NCBI GenBank assembly: GCA_036245805.1
Contig: BTRK01000002.1
Span: forward strand, 22,747,067 to 22,811,066
Source of the DNA: Pristionchus mayeri
Lineage: Eukaryota > Nematoda > Chromadorea > Rhabditida > Neodiplogasteridae
Direction of reading: 5' to 3'
DNA length: 64,000 bases
Shown: positions 20,712 to 31,600 of the stretch, piece by piece
How the letters are laid out: each line of letters opens with the position of its first letter
How positions within the stretch are numbered: position 1 is the stretch's first letter
Position numbers and translations under genes: made by a program
The notes under the pieces: model-generated
Databases searched by the model: none
The model's input: the letters and a program-made list of their open reading frames with translations, nothing else
Told to the model about the DNA's origin: nothing

Positions 20712-23256
20712 ATGAAGGCCGTTTATCTTCTATTCTTCTTCACTTCGTGGATGGGCTGCGCAGCAGATTCGGAAGGTATTCACTCACTTCCACTCTATTC
20801 TTGTCTATCGCTGCAGACGGAAGAAGGTAGTGGGGCGCTCCTCTTCATTTCATTCCCCATGCACACTCTCCTTCATTGGCCGAGTTTACTCGAACTCATT
20901 ACAAATAGGGAGTGAAGAATGAGCAGTGAAGCAAGAAATCGACCAACTGTCCATGCTTCATTGCCATTGCAGTAATTGGATGATTGCAGAGTCGTTCCTC
21001 ACTCAGAATCACAAGTTGCTGGGGACTCTGATGGAGGGATACGACTCCGCTCTCAGTCCATACAACACCCACAGTGTACTCCGTGAGAGAGCCATTGAGA
21101 CCCACCTCGATTACTCATTCAGAGAACAGAAGTCTCGTCGATGAACCGGGAAATATCGAGAACCAACTCAATTTCGTTCGTCTTATTCGAGTGGTTTGTA
21201 AATCCAAATGACAAAAAGGAGCGGCAATTTCAGGAAGAGCGGGAGCAACAAATCTACACTGTTCTCGTCATAATCACGGTGGGATTCATTGCCATCATTG
21301 AGTGATTCCTTCCTTCACAGAAATGGAGAGATCCTCGATTGAGATGGGATCCCTCTGAATTCGGAGGAATCGATCACATTTACCTCCAGGCCGATCTATT
21401 GTGGCATCCTGAAGTGGCCGCGTGTGATAGGTGAACAAATGATGCACCCCCTTCTCTCTATGGTTTATTCAGGACTTAGATCAAATATCATTCACGCAAA
21501 TCACTGTTCATTGCAGTTCGGCATACACACCAGTTCTCCCTGACCACTCTGTATTCGTGAAGGTAGGTCAGTCTCCCATTCGTCGAATGGTTCTCTCCCA
21601 GGTCGACTTCAATGGGAACGTAGTCGCAGATAGAGCATACGCTGTCACGTACATCTGTGAATTCGATGTGAGTCACTCTTTGAACTTGAAAAGCATTTCT
21701 CTCCCTTCCAGATAGCTGATTTTCCATTCGACAAGCAGAAGTGCAGACTTTGCTTCTTCCTTCCCATTTACAAAGTGAACTTCCTTACGTGGATTACATC
21801 CTTGCATTTTCTAAGTGTGGCTTTCTCAGGAATCCGAATTGACACTGACTGGAACATTTTCCGATGACTTGACTGTTCTGGTGAGAAACAGAGAACGAAT
21901 GGTCGAATGAAAACAGTTAACAGTTTCCCATTTGAGGACACTCCCGAATGGGAATTGGGAGAATTCGACGTGGAAACTCAATTCAAGAATAAATACACCC
22001 TGGTAAGAGAGAGAGGGAGATTCGTTCCATCCCCTCCTCCTCAGCTCTTCTACAACATTTCGATGACTCGTCGATGCGAGTTCTGGGTGAAGATGCTGAT
22101 CGCCCCTTCTTTCCTTCTCGGTTGTCTCATTCTCATCGGTCTCCTCATCTCTGCAGACGACAAAGAAAAATCAAATGCGGTACTCTGCCAAATTTTTAAT
22201 TTATGGCAATTCTGGTCTGAGAATGAAAAAAAGGTTCCTGGGTCATTTGTAAACAAAATATTAAGTAAATCTTATCTATTAGAATGTGAGTTTCAGGTGA
22301 ATCTTGGACTGACAACGATGATGTCGATGACAGTGATACTCGGGATAATCTCAGAGAGCATTCCCAAGTCGAAGGACCTCCCTGTGATGGGTGAGTACAC
22401 GGGAGGGTGACATTTGCCAAACGAGTTGCCGTTCGCTTACAATTCGGCATAGCGGCTTGGGAGTTGATTCATTGTAACTAGTATGTGCTCCTCTACTTTT
22501 GCATATATAAGTCTTGTTGCTAGGCGATCTCGATTTTTACTCCAAATGGACGTATAGGGGTTCGTGGTTTAGGAGTTTCAATATACGTTGAAACTCAAGA
22601 TCACCGGGAACAAGACTTATATATGCAAATGTAGGGGAACACATACTGGTTACAATGAAACAACTTACAAGTCGCTATGCCGAATTGTAAGCGAACGGTG
22701 GCTCGTTTGGCAAATGTCGGTTTGGCAAAATTCACCCCCCCCCCCCGAGTACACGATGGAATCCCCTCGAGAGATGGATTGGATGGCAGGTCACTTCATT
22801 CTCTACGAGATCGTCATCATCGAAGCAGCAGTTGTATCCGTCCTCTACAGTGAGAGAATATCCAAGCATCTGAGGAGAATTGGAAGGAAACTAGGAGTAC
22901 TCCACAGGTTGAAATCAATAAATGTAGAAATAGAAAAATGAAAATAAGTTTCAGTTCGAAAGTGGCCGAGGAAGGGGAGGCGACTGGAGTGATTATGGAG
23001 AAGAGGTGAATTGGTGTCTCGATCTATTCACTAATCCAATTCAGATCTTCCTCCATCTTCTTGGATCGAACGAGGGAGAGATTGAGTGGATGGATCCACA
23101 GGTTGGTCTCCCATCCTTCTCCTCCCACTCTCTTCCTCTAGGGTTTTCTCCGTCCGCACCTGCATCTTCTGTTTCTTCCTCCTTCTTCACTTCATCGACC
23201 TTCTCTATCTCCTTTCACACTACCAAGGATGTTGGATATGCGTGTTCGCTCCCTAG
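20712..23256 (+). CDS. Cys-loop ligand-gated ion channel subunit (copy 1)
   Basis: Pentameric neurotransmitter-gated channel subunit for the plasma membrane. Start 20712 gives a signal peptide (MKAVYLLFFFTSWMGCAADS). The ligand-binding domain shows KWRDPRLRWDPSEFGGIDHI, YLQADLLWHPEVAACD and the Cys loop CEFDIADFPFDKQKC (exactly 13 residues between cysteines). Membrane part: LFYNISMTRRCEFWVKMLIA (pre-M1/M1), VNLGLTTMMSMTVILGIISE (M2), IPKSKDLPVMG then HFILYEIVIIEAAVVSVL (M3), and a last exon VFSVRTCIFCFFLLLHFIDL (M4), stopping at 23256. There is no vicinal Cys pair in loop C, so this is not an alpha-type nicotinic subunit, and no Pro-Ala-Arg before M2, so an anion channel is less likely. It resembles the divergent nematode LGC group. 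The M2-M3 intron holds a MITE (22402-22746). Tandem paralog at 24169. Confidence 0.88.
22402..22746. mobile_element. MITE with 9-bp target duplication, inside an intron
   Basis: The duplication GAGTACACG is at 22393-22401 and 22747-22755. The ends are G-rich on the left and C-rich on the right, with inverted repeats (left TGACATTTGCCAAACGAG, right complement about 22702-22735) and a core containing GCTAGGCGATCT. The core matches the element at 33904-34440 over about 100 bp. No coding capacity. The 9-bp duplication points to Mutator-like mobilisation (8-10 bp duplications), which is inference. Without it the host intron would be 45 nt. Confidence 0.85.
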
Positions 23257-24168
23257 GATTCGTCTCTTACCAATAATATCATTTTCGGGCGATACCTCAC
23301 TTTGAGGACATGACAGCAAACACGGCAGTCGATTGCTTTTGACCGCCTTTTTACTTTTTCTTATACTAAAGCTTATTTCAATCGAAGATGTCTAATTTCC
23401 GGTCTAATTTCTCCATGTTTCCGTATAATCCTTTTATCACATAAGCGAGGGCACTTAATGGACTCATTATTTCCCCAACTTAACAGTAATTATTTAATTA
23501 TTTTTCTCACAATATGAAAACTTCAATACACTTTCTGCGAAGAAAACAGTATATGTAATAGGGATAGAATAAAGGAATAAGGTGCTGCCGCTTCTGCCGA
23601 AAACGAAGGCCAGGAGTTATTTGTGGTCGGATAATACACTAGGATCCTTGCGTTGCCATTTCGACAGTGAACCATCCCCATCTCCTCTCCAGTCCTCATT
23701 CCATATCGGATGTTTCTCTACACCTTCTAGAGAAGAGAAGATGGCCATTGCCGATTCCCTCCCTTCTCACCTCCGAACGAACTCATTTCCATCTCCCCAT
23801 TACTACTCTGATTCGTTAGGAGGTTCCAGCTTCTGTCAGATGGAAAGTGCGAATGTTCTCCCGTATCTCCCAATTTCTCTCCTTTCCTGTAATGTCATCG
23901 TTAAATAATTCCCCCCCCCCCAGGAGATTCAATTCCACGTTCTCATTACCTTCATACCAAATTTTAACATTTCGATCGTATTTCGATTTCGGCCGAGATT
24001 GGCTCTGGGTGCACTTCCGTCTATGTCTATTGTGCGTTCAGCCACTATTTAAGCAATCTACTAATATCTTAGCCTCTTTCCTTGCTTGTACACTCATGAA
24101 TTTTGAATGGCCCCTCCACTCTACTTGATGACTAGACTAGAAGAACCTTCCGTCTTTTCTGCTTCATA
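23257..24168. other. Intergenic between the two channel genes
   Basis: No supported exon. It contains a C11 run (23911-23921). Confidence 0.45.
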
Positions 24169-26033
24169 ATGGACATGCGACGGTCGACTTCTCTCCTCTT
24201 CCTCTCTATGTTCTTCTCTCTCGAGGCAACTCTTTCGCAACGTATGGTCATGTCTCATTTGTATATCAATGTCATGGATCTCAGAGAGATTCCAAGATGA
24301 GAATGCCCGATTGTACAATGATCTCTTCAATGGATATCATCGTGAGATGAGTCCCTTCAATGGTCATGGTCAGTTCCTCTTCTTCCTCCTCCCTTCCATT
24401 TCATTCCAGGATTGGTCAATGACTCCTATCCCCTCACTCCCGTTACCATTGCTCTACAATATGCCAGACTCATTAGAGTGGTCAGATATACCGCTTACTT
24501 TATACAATCCAGTCCAGTGTTTATTCTATTTTCATTTCTTTATAAATCTACCCAAAGAAGCTCGAATACACAATGAGAAAAAAGTCCATTTTCTACTCTT
24601 GATAGATAGGACGAACGTTTTCTTTTCAGCTCGAGCCGGAGCTTCAGCATCAGAATCTGATTGGAGTGTTGCTGGTGAGCTTTCTTTCTTCTCCCTATCC
24701 CATCATTGGCAGGACTGGCAAGATCCTCGTCTTCGATGGAATCCTTCTGAATATGGAGGCATCGACCACATCTACGTCAATCGATTCGCTATTTGGATGC
24801 CTGAATTCTACCCCTGCGAGAGGTCGACAAGTATTCAGAAGTATCGATGAGCTCGTAGTTACAGTAGCCAAGCGACGATTGTCTCGAGCGAGCAAAGTCT
24901 TACGATACGATTGAATTCGAGTGGATTCATGAGTACTTTCATCATCTTCTCTACCTACTACAGCTGTGAATTCGACGTCAGTCTCTCTCTTTCTCTTCCT
25001 GCATTCAAACTCTGCTTCATCAGGTCTATCGCTTCCCCTTCGATGAGCAGAAGTGCTACTACTGCTTCATCATGTTCAACTACAATCCTAAGAGTGAATT
25101 GAGATTCCATGCGAAGTACTCATCCCGCCCCTACATTTATGTATGCCTTCACTTGGAAGAGATAATGGTGATCTCTCCATTGAAGGATACGAGTGAATGG
25201 GCGTTGAAGTTGCACGACATCGTATACCAAGAATCGGTCGATGAAGACTTCAACATGGGCCTCGTATGGATAATAGTGAGACCTCATTCATTGTCCATTC
25301 TCAGCTCTTCTACAACATTTCATTCACTCGTCGTCCTCAATTCTGGGTTGGACTAGTAATCACTCCCACTTTCCTCATCGGATCACTCATCATCATTGGT
25401 GAGAGAACTGAGGGTGATAGGAAGGAGAAAGATGGAAGTGCAGGTTTGTTCTTCGGTCGAGGTCAGGACATCATCAATAACGCCGTCGGATTGGGATTGA
25501 CTACGATGATGTCGATGATGGTGAGGAGAGGAGAGATAGAAGGAGAGAAAGAGAGAGGGAGAGATCCAATTGAGGTCATCGTCGGAATTCTGGCAGATGC
25601 ATTTGCGAAGAGTCAGAACATCCCCATACTCGGTGAGCAGAATGAGATGCACTGTCTAATCCTCTGATCAGGTTGGTATCTCATCACGGAGATCATCATC
25701 ATCATTCTCGCGGTACTCGCATTGATGTCATCGGAGGTTTGGGATTCACTTCTTTGAGTGTCGATGTGATTCTCTTCAGATGCTGTGCACCTTCTGTTCG
25801 ACTGTAGTGACTGCAGCGTGCAGAGAGTCAGCTATACATATTCATCCACTCAATCAGTTCATTTCCAGTTTGATCCTTCCTTTTCCAGGACCAAAACGGG
25901 GAACTTCATCAATTCAGTCAAATGCTTCATCCGCGAGTTTCTCCTCGAGAGGGGAAAGCACTCGAATGTCTGGCTCTTCTCCTTTTTCTTCCTCGCCCAT
26001 ACCATCAATCTCATCGTTCTCTTCTCCCTGTAA
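24169..26033 (+). CDS. Cys-loop ligand-gated ion channel subunit (copy 2)
   Basis: Paralog of the gene at 20712 with largely matching exon order. Signal peptide MDMRRSTSLLFLSMFFSLEA; N-terminal ENARLYNDLFNGYHREMSP and LVNDSYPLTPVTIALQYARL; then DWQDPRLRWNPSEYGGIDHI and a Cys loop CEFDVYRFPFDEQKC (13 residues between cysteines). Membrane part: LFYNISFTRRPQFWVGLVIT (M1), GLGLTTMMSMM then VIVGILADAFAKS (M2), NIPILGWYLITEIIIIILAV (M3), VWLFSFFFLAHTINLIVLFS (M4) and stop at 26033. No vicinal Cys pair. The intron after GCGAGAG (42 nt) was chosen because it restores the CES-SQATIVSSE frame. The M2-M3 intron sits at the same codon as in copy 1 but is free of the MITE. Confidence 0.85.
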
Positions 26034-26495
26034 TCTATCAATCCTACAACGATAAAACATTGAGATTCTAAAATATATCTATTAACTTGAAATTGATACG
26101 CACTTGAAATCTGATTATTACCATCTCATTTTCAATACCAGAGCGTGTCACTCCCAATTTGAGATTGAAGTACTGTATCCCTTCTCGCGCCTACACTGTA
26201 TGAAATGCACACTCTCTCTTCGTCTCTCTTATCTCTCAACCATCTACTCTCTCTTACTCTTCTCATCGACAGTCATTCTTGTACGATGAGAGAGTGTGTA
26301 ATAAGAGGAGGGTGGAGAAAGAGAGAGAAGGACGCCTCATAACTCCCGCTCATCTCAGTCCTTCATTTGTCATTCTCTTCCCTCGACTCGCTAATTATTC
26401 CCACGCCTCCCTTTTTTATTCCTGCTAACAATCACGAGCATCTTTCTGTCCAAATTCCGTTTTTTCAAGTCCTCCTTCTCTCTAGGTACTAACCA
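26034..26495. other. Intergenic, no gene seen
   Basis: Spacer between copy 2 of the channel and the small membrane protein gene. Shadow ORFs only. Confidence 0.4.
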
Positions 26496-27027
26496 TGTCC
26501 TACTGGATGAGGACGAAAAATGAGTTCAAACGAATCATCTCATTCGATCTCCATTCCTACTGGGAGGTCTTCTATCTGGATATCCTCGTCGGTGAGGAAT
26601 ACCGTACTCTTCCCACTCTTACCGTATCATTCAGTGCTAACTTCGATCCTCATTTCCTTCCCGCTTGACTGGTTGATGTATTGGTTCTCCATCGATCAGT
26701 CCGTCTCTCGATTCATGGAGGAACACATTAGTCTTCCATTGGAGAACAACGTGATCAGACACATCGTGAGTGCAGTAACCTTCCCCCTCCTCGTCTTCTT
26801 TCCCCACTTTTCATTCTCTCATTTCATCCTCAGACTCCGAGTGGACTGGACGAATCCACGTACCATCTGATCACCTTCGCATTCATTTTCTTCGTCGGTG
26901 AGAATTCGCCTGAATATTTTTTTAAAAAGTGAATCAATTCTCAACAGAAATGACGTTCATTCACCTTCTTCTCTGTGATACATACAGAGACAGGAAGCAG
27001 AGAACTGGCAAAGTGGAGGTATTCTGA
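26496..27027 (+). CDS. Small orphan membrane protein, tandem copy A
   Basis: About 130 residues in four exons: MSYWMRTKNEFKRIISFDLH then SYWEVFYLDILV; VLTSILISFPLDWLMYWFSI with VSRFMEEHISLPLENNVIRH; TPSGLDESTYHLITFAFIFF; EMTFIHLLLCDTYRDRK, ending KVEVF at 27027. It has two or three hydrophobic segments and charged ends, with no signal peptide. The intron positions and the pattern DLHSYWEVFYLD match the next gene, so the two are tandem paralogs. No known family recognised. Confidence 0.7.
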
Positions 27028-27079
27028 GGAGGATAAGGAGAAAGACAAGTGAAGTCTTCAGATAAACATTTCCTCTGCA

Positions 27080-27702
27080 ATGGACACTAACTCATCCGCT
27101 CTAGTACTCCCTCAGAGCATGCGAGGAAAGGGGAGAAAGAAGAAGGAAGTGAAGGCGAGTCTTTGCATCCGATCGATGCTTACTGTGAGATATTGGCAGG
27201 ATTCGATGTGGCAGAGGACGAAGAGTGAATTGAGCAGACTGCTCCGACTGGATCTCCATTCCTGCTGGGAAGTATTCTACCTCGACGCTATTTTCAGTAT
27301 GTTAGAAGGGGTGGTTGTGATTGATCTTCCCATTCAGGTCTCTCCTCCGTCATCTTCTCTATCCCCATAACGTATCTCATCTACTTCTTCCGTCTGAATA
27401 AGGCTATCGTCACTCCTTTCATTAAGTACATCGAGCAACCATTCGAAAATGCAGTGATCAGAGCAGTGGTCAGTCGAGAGAAGGACGGAATGAGAGAAAT
27501 CGCCTAACAAACTTTGTAGGTTCCCGAGAATCTGGATAACTCGTCGTACGAAATGATCACAATGCTAGCTATCTTCTTCTGTGGTATGCTCCACTTCGCC
27601 GAATCCAATTATTGTTTGCGTTTAGAAATAACGATCATCCACGTTGTGACATGCATTATCTATCTTAATAGACGCAAGAATCTCCCGGTTGGTCATTTCT
27701 AG
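27080..27702 (+). CDS. Small orphan membrane protein, tandem copy B
   Basis: Paralog of the gene at 26496, 52 bp downstream, so the pair may be co-transcribed. Exon 1 runs from MDTNSSALVLPQSM (a later Met at 27176 is also possible) to RTKSELSRLLRLDLHSCWEV then FYLDAIF. Then come SLSSVIFSIPITYLIYFFRL with TPFIKYIEQPFENAVIRAV, VPENLDNSSYEMITMLAIFF, and EITIIHVVTCIIYLNRRKNL, stopping at 27702. All three introns are at the same protein positions as in copy A. Compared with A it has a longer basic N-terminus (RGKGRKKKEVK). Function unknown. Confidence 0.7.
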
Positions 27703-27725
27703 ATTGTATTTTCAAACATGCAAAG

Positions 27726-27838
27726 CAGGGGTGTGCAAAAAGTTTCCCGCACTCCTCATTTCCCGTGCTCTCTCGCCAGGCAGAGCGACGAGAGAGCATG
27801 GGAAATGAGGAGTGCGGGAAACTTTTTGCACACCCCTG
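27726..27838. mobile_element. hAT-type MITE, 113 bp
   Basis: Nearly perfect palindrome: CAGGGGTGTGCAAAAAGTTT at the left and its complement ending at 27838. It is flanked by the 8-bp duplication ATGCAAAG (27718-27725 and 27839-27846). The CAGGGGTGTGCAAA ends and the 8-bp duplication are the hAT superfamily signature. The 123-codon ORF running through it is partly the palindrome read as protein. Confidence 0.9.
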
Positions 27839-27846
27839 ATGCAAAG

Positions 27847-28089
27847 CTATTCATTAATTATCTTGAGAAGGCGATTGAGACTGACGTCGAGAGAGGCACT
27901 GGATGCTTCTCTCGTTCTCGAATCTCCAATGAAGAGAAGGAGAGACCACCCATGAAGGTCACTTTTATTCCCATCAACATCTGTCATCCTCCATTCCAGA
28001 TTTATCAATCGGTGTACACCATCTCTTCCTCTTCCTTCCGTAAGAGTAAATCCACCGAGAAACTACTTGAGAATATGTCCTTCCCTTGA
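27847..28089 (+). pseudogene. Possible truncated third copy of the orphan membrane gene
   Basis: An open frame downstream of the hAT MITE reads LFINYLEKAIETDVERGT, weakly like FIKYIEQPFENAVIRAV of copy B, and continues to a stop at 28089 without the later membrane segments. No start codon of its own outside the MITE. The match is short and may be chance. Confidence 0.25.
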
Positions 28090-28669
28090 ATTATCCGCCC
28101 TCTTCCAATTTTCATGAGTTCTCACTCTTGCGAGTCCCTCGTCCACATCATTAATTGTTCATCCCTACGTGTTGTACTCTATTCTTCCATTGTCGAATCA
28201 GATTTGTTCAGGAAAGTTCTTAAGTGACGCATAGAAATGAGAAGATGAGAGGAAAGACAATCAAACACTAATGAAAATAGGGAAATGAACAAACGGAATG
28301 AACGAAATATGAAACTGCGAATTTTCGGCAAATATTCTTTTGAGCTCTAAATGGAATCTCGAATTGGAATAGAAAGAAAGTTTTCGTATGCGTCCTATGA
28401 GGATCATTGATTAGCCTTTTGACGGTGAAATGGCCCGAATGTCGGAGAAGTGGAACTGATCAGGGATTATTGTAGTGATCAAGGGTTACTGTAACATAGG
28501 AGAACTAAACTACTGTAGGCACTACGTATACATTTGTGCTTTTGTGAGATAATTTTCACTAAGGAACAGACAAGTGGGAGAGTAAGGCAAGTGTTTATGA
28601 GAAGAGTACTCTCTCTCTCTCTCTGGAGAATCATCGTCAACTAAATCTTTTCTCTCTTTCTCTCTCCTT
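28090..28669. other. Intergenic, no gene seen
   Basis: Contains a short (TC)n run near 28609-28624. It separates plus-strand and minus-strand genes that converge here. Confidence 0.4.
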
Positions 28670-31600
28670 TCATCGATAGTATCCATTCATTCCATCATCG
28701 TAGTCCATGGGAGTTCCTCCTCCATTCATCCCTCCATTCGATGGCGGTCCTCCCCATCCATTTACATCTGGAGTGTACTGCTGGGGAAGCGAATTCGACT
28801 TGCACAGCATCTGCAACACACTAAATTTTAAAATTGCCCATTTTCCGGTTCTCAATTCACCGGTCCCATCCTTTCTACTCACCTGCTGTTGTGGAGGAGG
28901 CTGTGCCATCATCATTGGCTGCTGTTGCAATGGCATCCCCGCAGCCGGATACCTAAAAGACGGCTCTGCTTTACTCCGGTATCGCCAGCTCTGGTTCTTA
29001 CCCGTTGAAGGACGAAGTAGTCACTGCGAACTTGTGATGCGTACTCTCGATGTAGAACGTAGGCGGTGGCCGGCTTTCGAAGGTGGTTTTACAAAGCCGT
29101 CAAGTACGCAGATCCGAAGCCAGGTTTTAGTGCTTACCGGTCGGGGCTATTCGGCGGAGTTTGAACCGGTCGCTGCTGATCACCCTGTGGCTGCTGCTGC
29201 AGCTGAGGAGCGATAGCCTGCAGTTGGTGAGTCTAAATGCCGGATGGGGCTGTGATTGAAGAGAGAGAGACTGACCTGTCTCATTCCGAATACCATATCG
29301 GGAGTGAGAGTGAGGTTGTAATCGGGGTCAGAGGACTCCTGCAGCTGATCCAGATTGGGGAGAGAAGCAGCGTTGTTCATGGGGGAGGATGAGGAAGCTG
29401 CCATCTCAGCCAGGGAGAGGGCCGGAGAGGAGTAACTGAGAGAGATAGACCATTAGAGAGAACGACTGAACGATTCCACCACCTCACTCAATTAAATTAA
29501 CTCTCAGTAGGCCCTACAAAGAGTGAATCTTGGTGCTCACTTGTAAGTCATGGCGGGTGCAGGTGTTCCACTGGTGGGTAGAACGACGACTGACCCACGA
29601 CGACCCGATGAACCTCCTGAAGAATCCCCTTCATTCCGATACATACAACTCCCACACATCCCTTATTATTGACAAATATGCTGACCTGAGTTTCTGGAAG
29701 AATTGGAAGCGTTGGAGTCGAGACTGTCGAGGGAAGAGCACGACGCAGAGTGATTCATACCATCAGCCTCGTAGTTATCCGCCATCTAAATATCATCACG
29801 TATTCTACTACATAATTCAGTGTGTATGAAGAAGGCAATCTGAAGTTCTCTCTCAACTCACAACGGTGTCTCCATTCGGTTCCATCTCCGCGAGTACATC
29901 AACCATCAGCTGATCGACCATCGTGCCGAAGGACTGTTGGAAGGAGAGATTCTCGCAGATCATGTTCCCAAGGATCTGCAAGGGAAGAGTTATGAAGGGA
30001 GAAAGGAATCACGAAACACATCACGACATCTCTGAGAGTGAAGGACTTACCATAACAGAAGGGAGCATGAGCAGGATGTTTCCGAATCGACTGGAGGCTA
30101 CTTCCTTCGGATGAGTCTCACGAACCACGTGGTACAGGGTCTCCTAACAAACGTTATGTTATCATTATGGACGACTATTTTCATTGTTTTTTTATAACTT
30201 TTGTTACAAATGATTGTTCATTTCGATCTTAATTGAATACCTGTATGCGATCCCTGAGATCGGCGACTGCCTCACTCCCATCCTGACTGAGACCACGCAG
30301 AACTCAAGAAGAGGGATTAGAGGAGGAAGAGGAGAGAAGGGACTCACGAGGATTGAGCATGATGATGGCCTTGAAGAGAACTGCTTCTTCGTCTCTCAGA
30401 TGCATCATCTTGAGGGGGGAGACGACCTCATCGAGGATTCGAGGAACAACACGACCTCCCAGGTGACTGAACACCACTAACTATTGATCATTAGACCGTT
30501 TCTGCTTTTGCGTACATTCTCAAACGAGTTTTCTAACTTACTATGGTTCCTCAACGGTAGTCCCCATATCTGCAGGCACGAATCCGAAATTGGCGAGATT
30601 CAACTGATTTCGAGCAGCACGATTCTGCAAGCAAATTACCATTAATACTTAGTATTTTTGCACGTAATCTGTTAAATTCTGTGTAAAAGTATCAAAAGTC
30701 TCATTACATAGAACAAAAAAGGACCAAACCTTGGCAGTGGCACAAGCGGTAGAGAAGACCATGAGGGAAGAGAATCCATTCTTGACGAGGAGCATCTGAG
30801 AATGACGACATCACTAGCCCATCGATAACTTCATCTCTTCACTCACTTTGTCCTCCAAATTGTGAATGTCGACGAGGTCGAAGAGGTGATCAACCCAGTC
30901 CACAGCTGCGATTATTCCCCTGAAATAGAAGAGAAGAGATCAGAGAAGAAGAAGAATGAGAAGGGGAAGGAGGAGGAGAGGAAGAAGGAGAAGACGTCAT
31001 CTTAGAGAGATTCCTCACCTATGGGCCACTGCTATCAACTGCTGCACACTCTCGACGCGCACGAAACCGTCGTAGCGCATCTGCAGATTACGTCATCACT
31101 AAGCAACTACCTGATACCTCTGGCACTATATTTATTGTGATTATCTGGAAAGTAAAGTAAGCAGAAAGGGATGATTGTATTAGGAACAGGTCTCACTTCC
31201 GTTCTCTTTCCATCGAGTACGGTGGGATCTTCTAGAATGGCTCGTAATGAGTGGACAGTGAGTGGATAGACTGCAGTCCCCAGTTCCCCGTGAGCATCTC
31301 CTCCTGTCACCTGCAGTTAATTCTACCATTCAGAGAACGGAGGGGGGATAAGGAAGCATTCGTTTCTCTCACTTTTCAACTACATATTTGCAACTTAATC
31401 AGTTCGAACTTCTCGATCTGAATGAAATCCTTCAAATACTGACCATCAATTCGATGTTCATCAACTGCATCAGAGTGGTTCTCATATCCACTGGAAGTTT
31501 CCTCGTCCATTCTGAATCCACTTCGGGATCTCCCTCGGAGGTCGTCGATCGCTGACTGGAATAAACTAGTTAATTACTTTTAAGAGAGACTATCTGAGTG

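Noticed and set aside
27718..28089. 123-codon ORF taken as a whole gene
   Set aside because: The first 40 codons are the hAT MITE palindrome. Only the part after it could be genuine.
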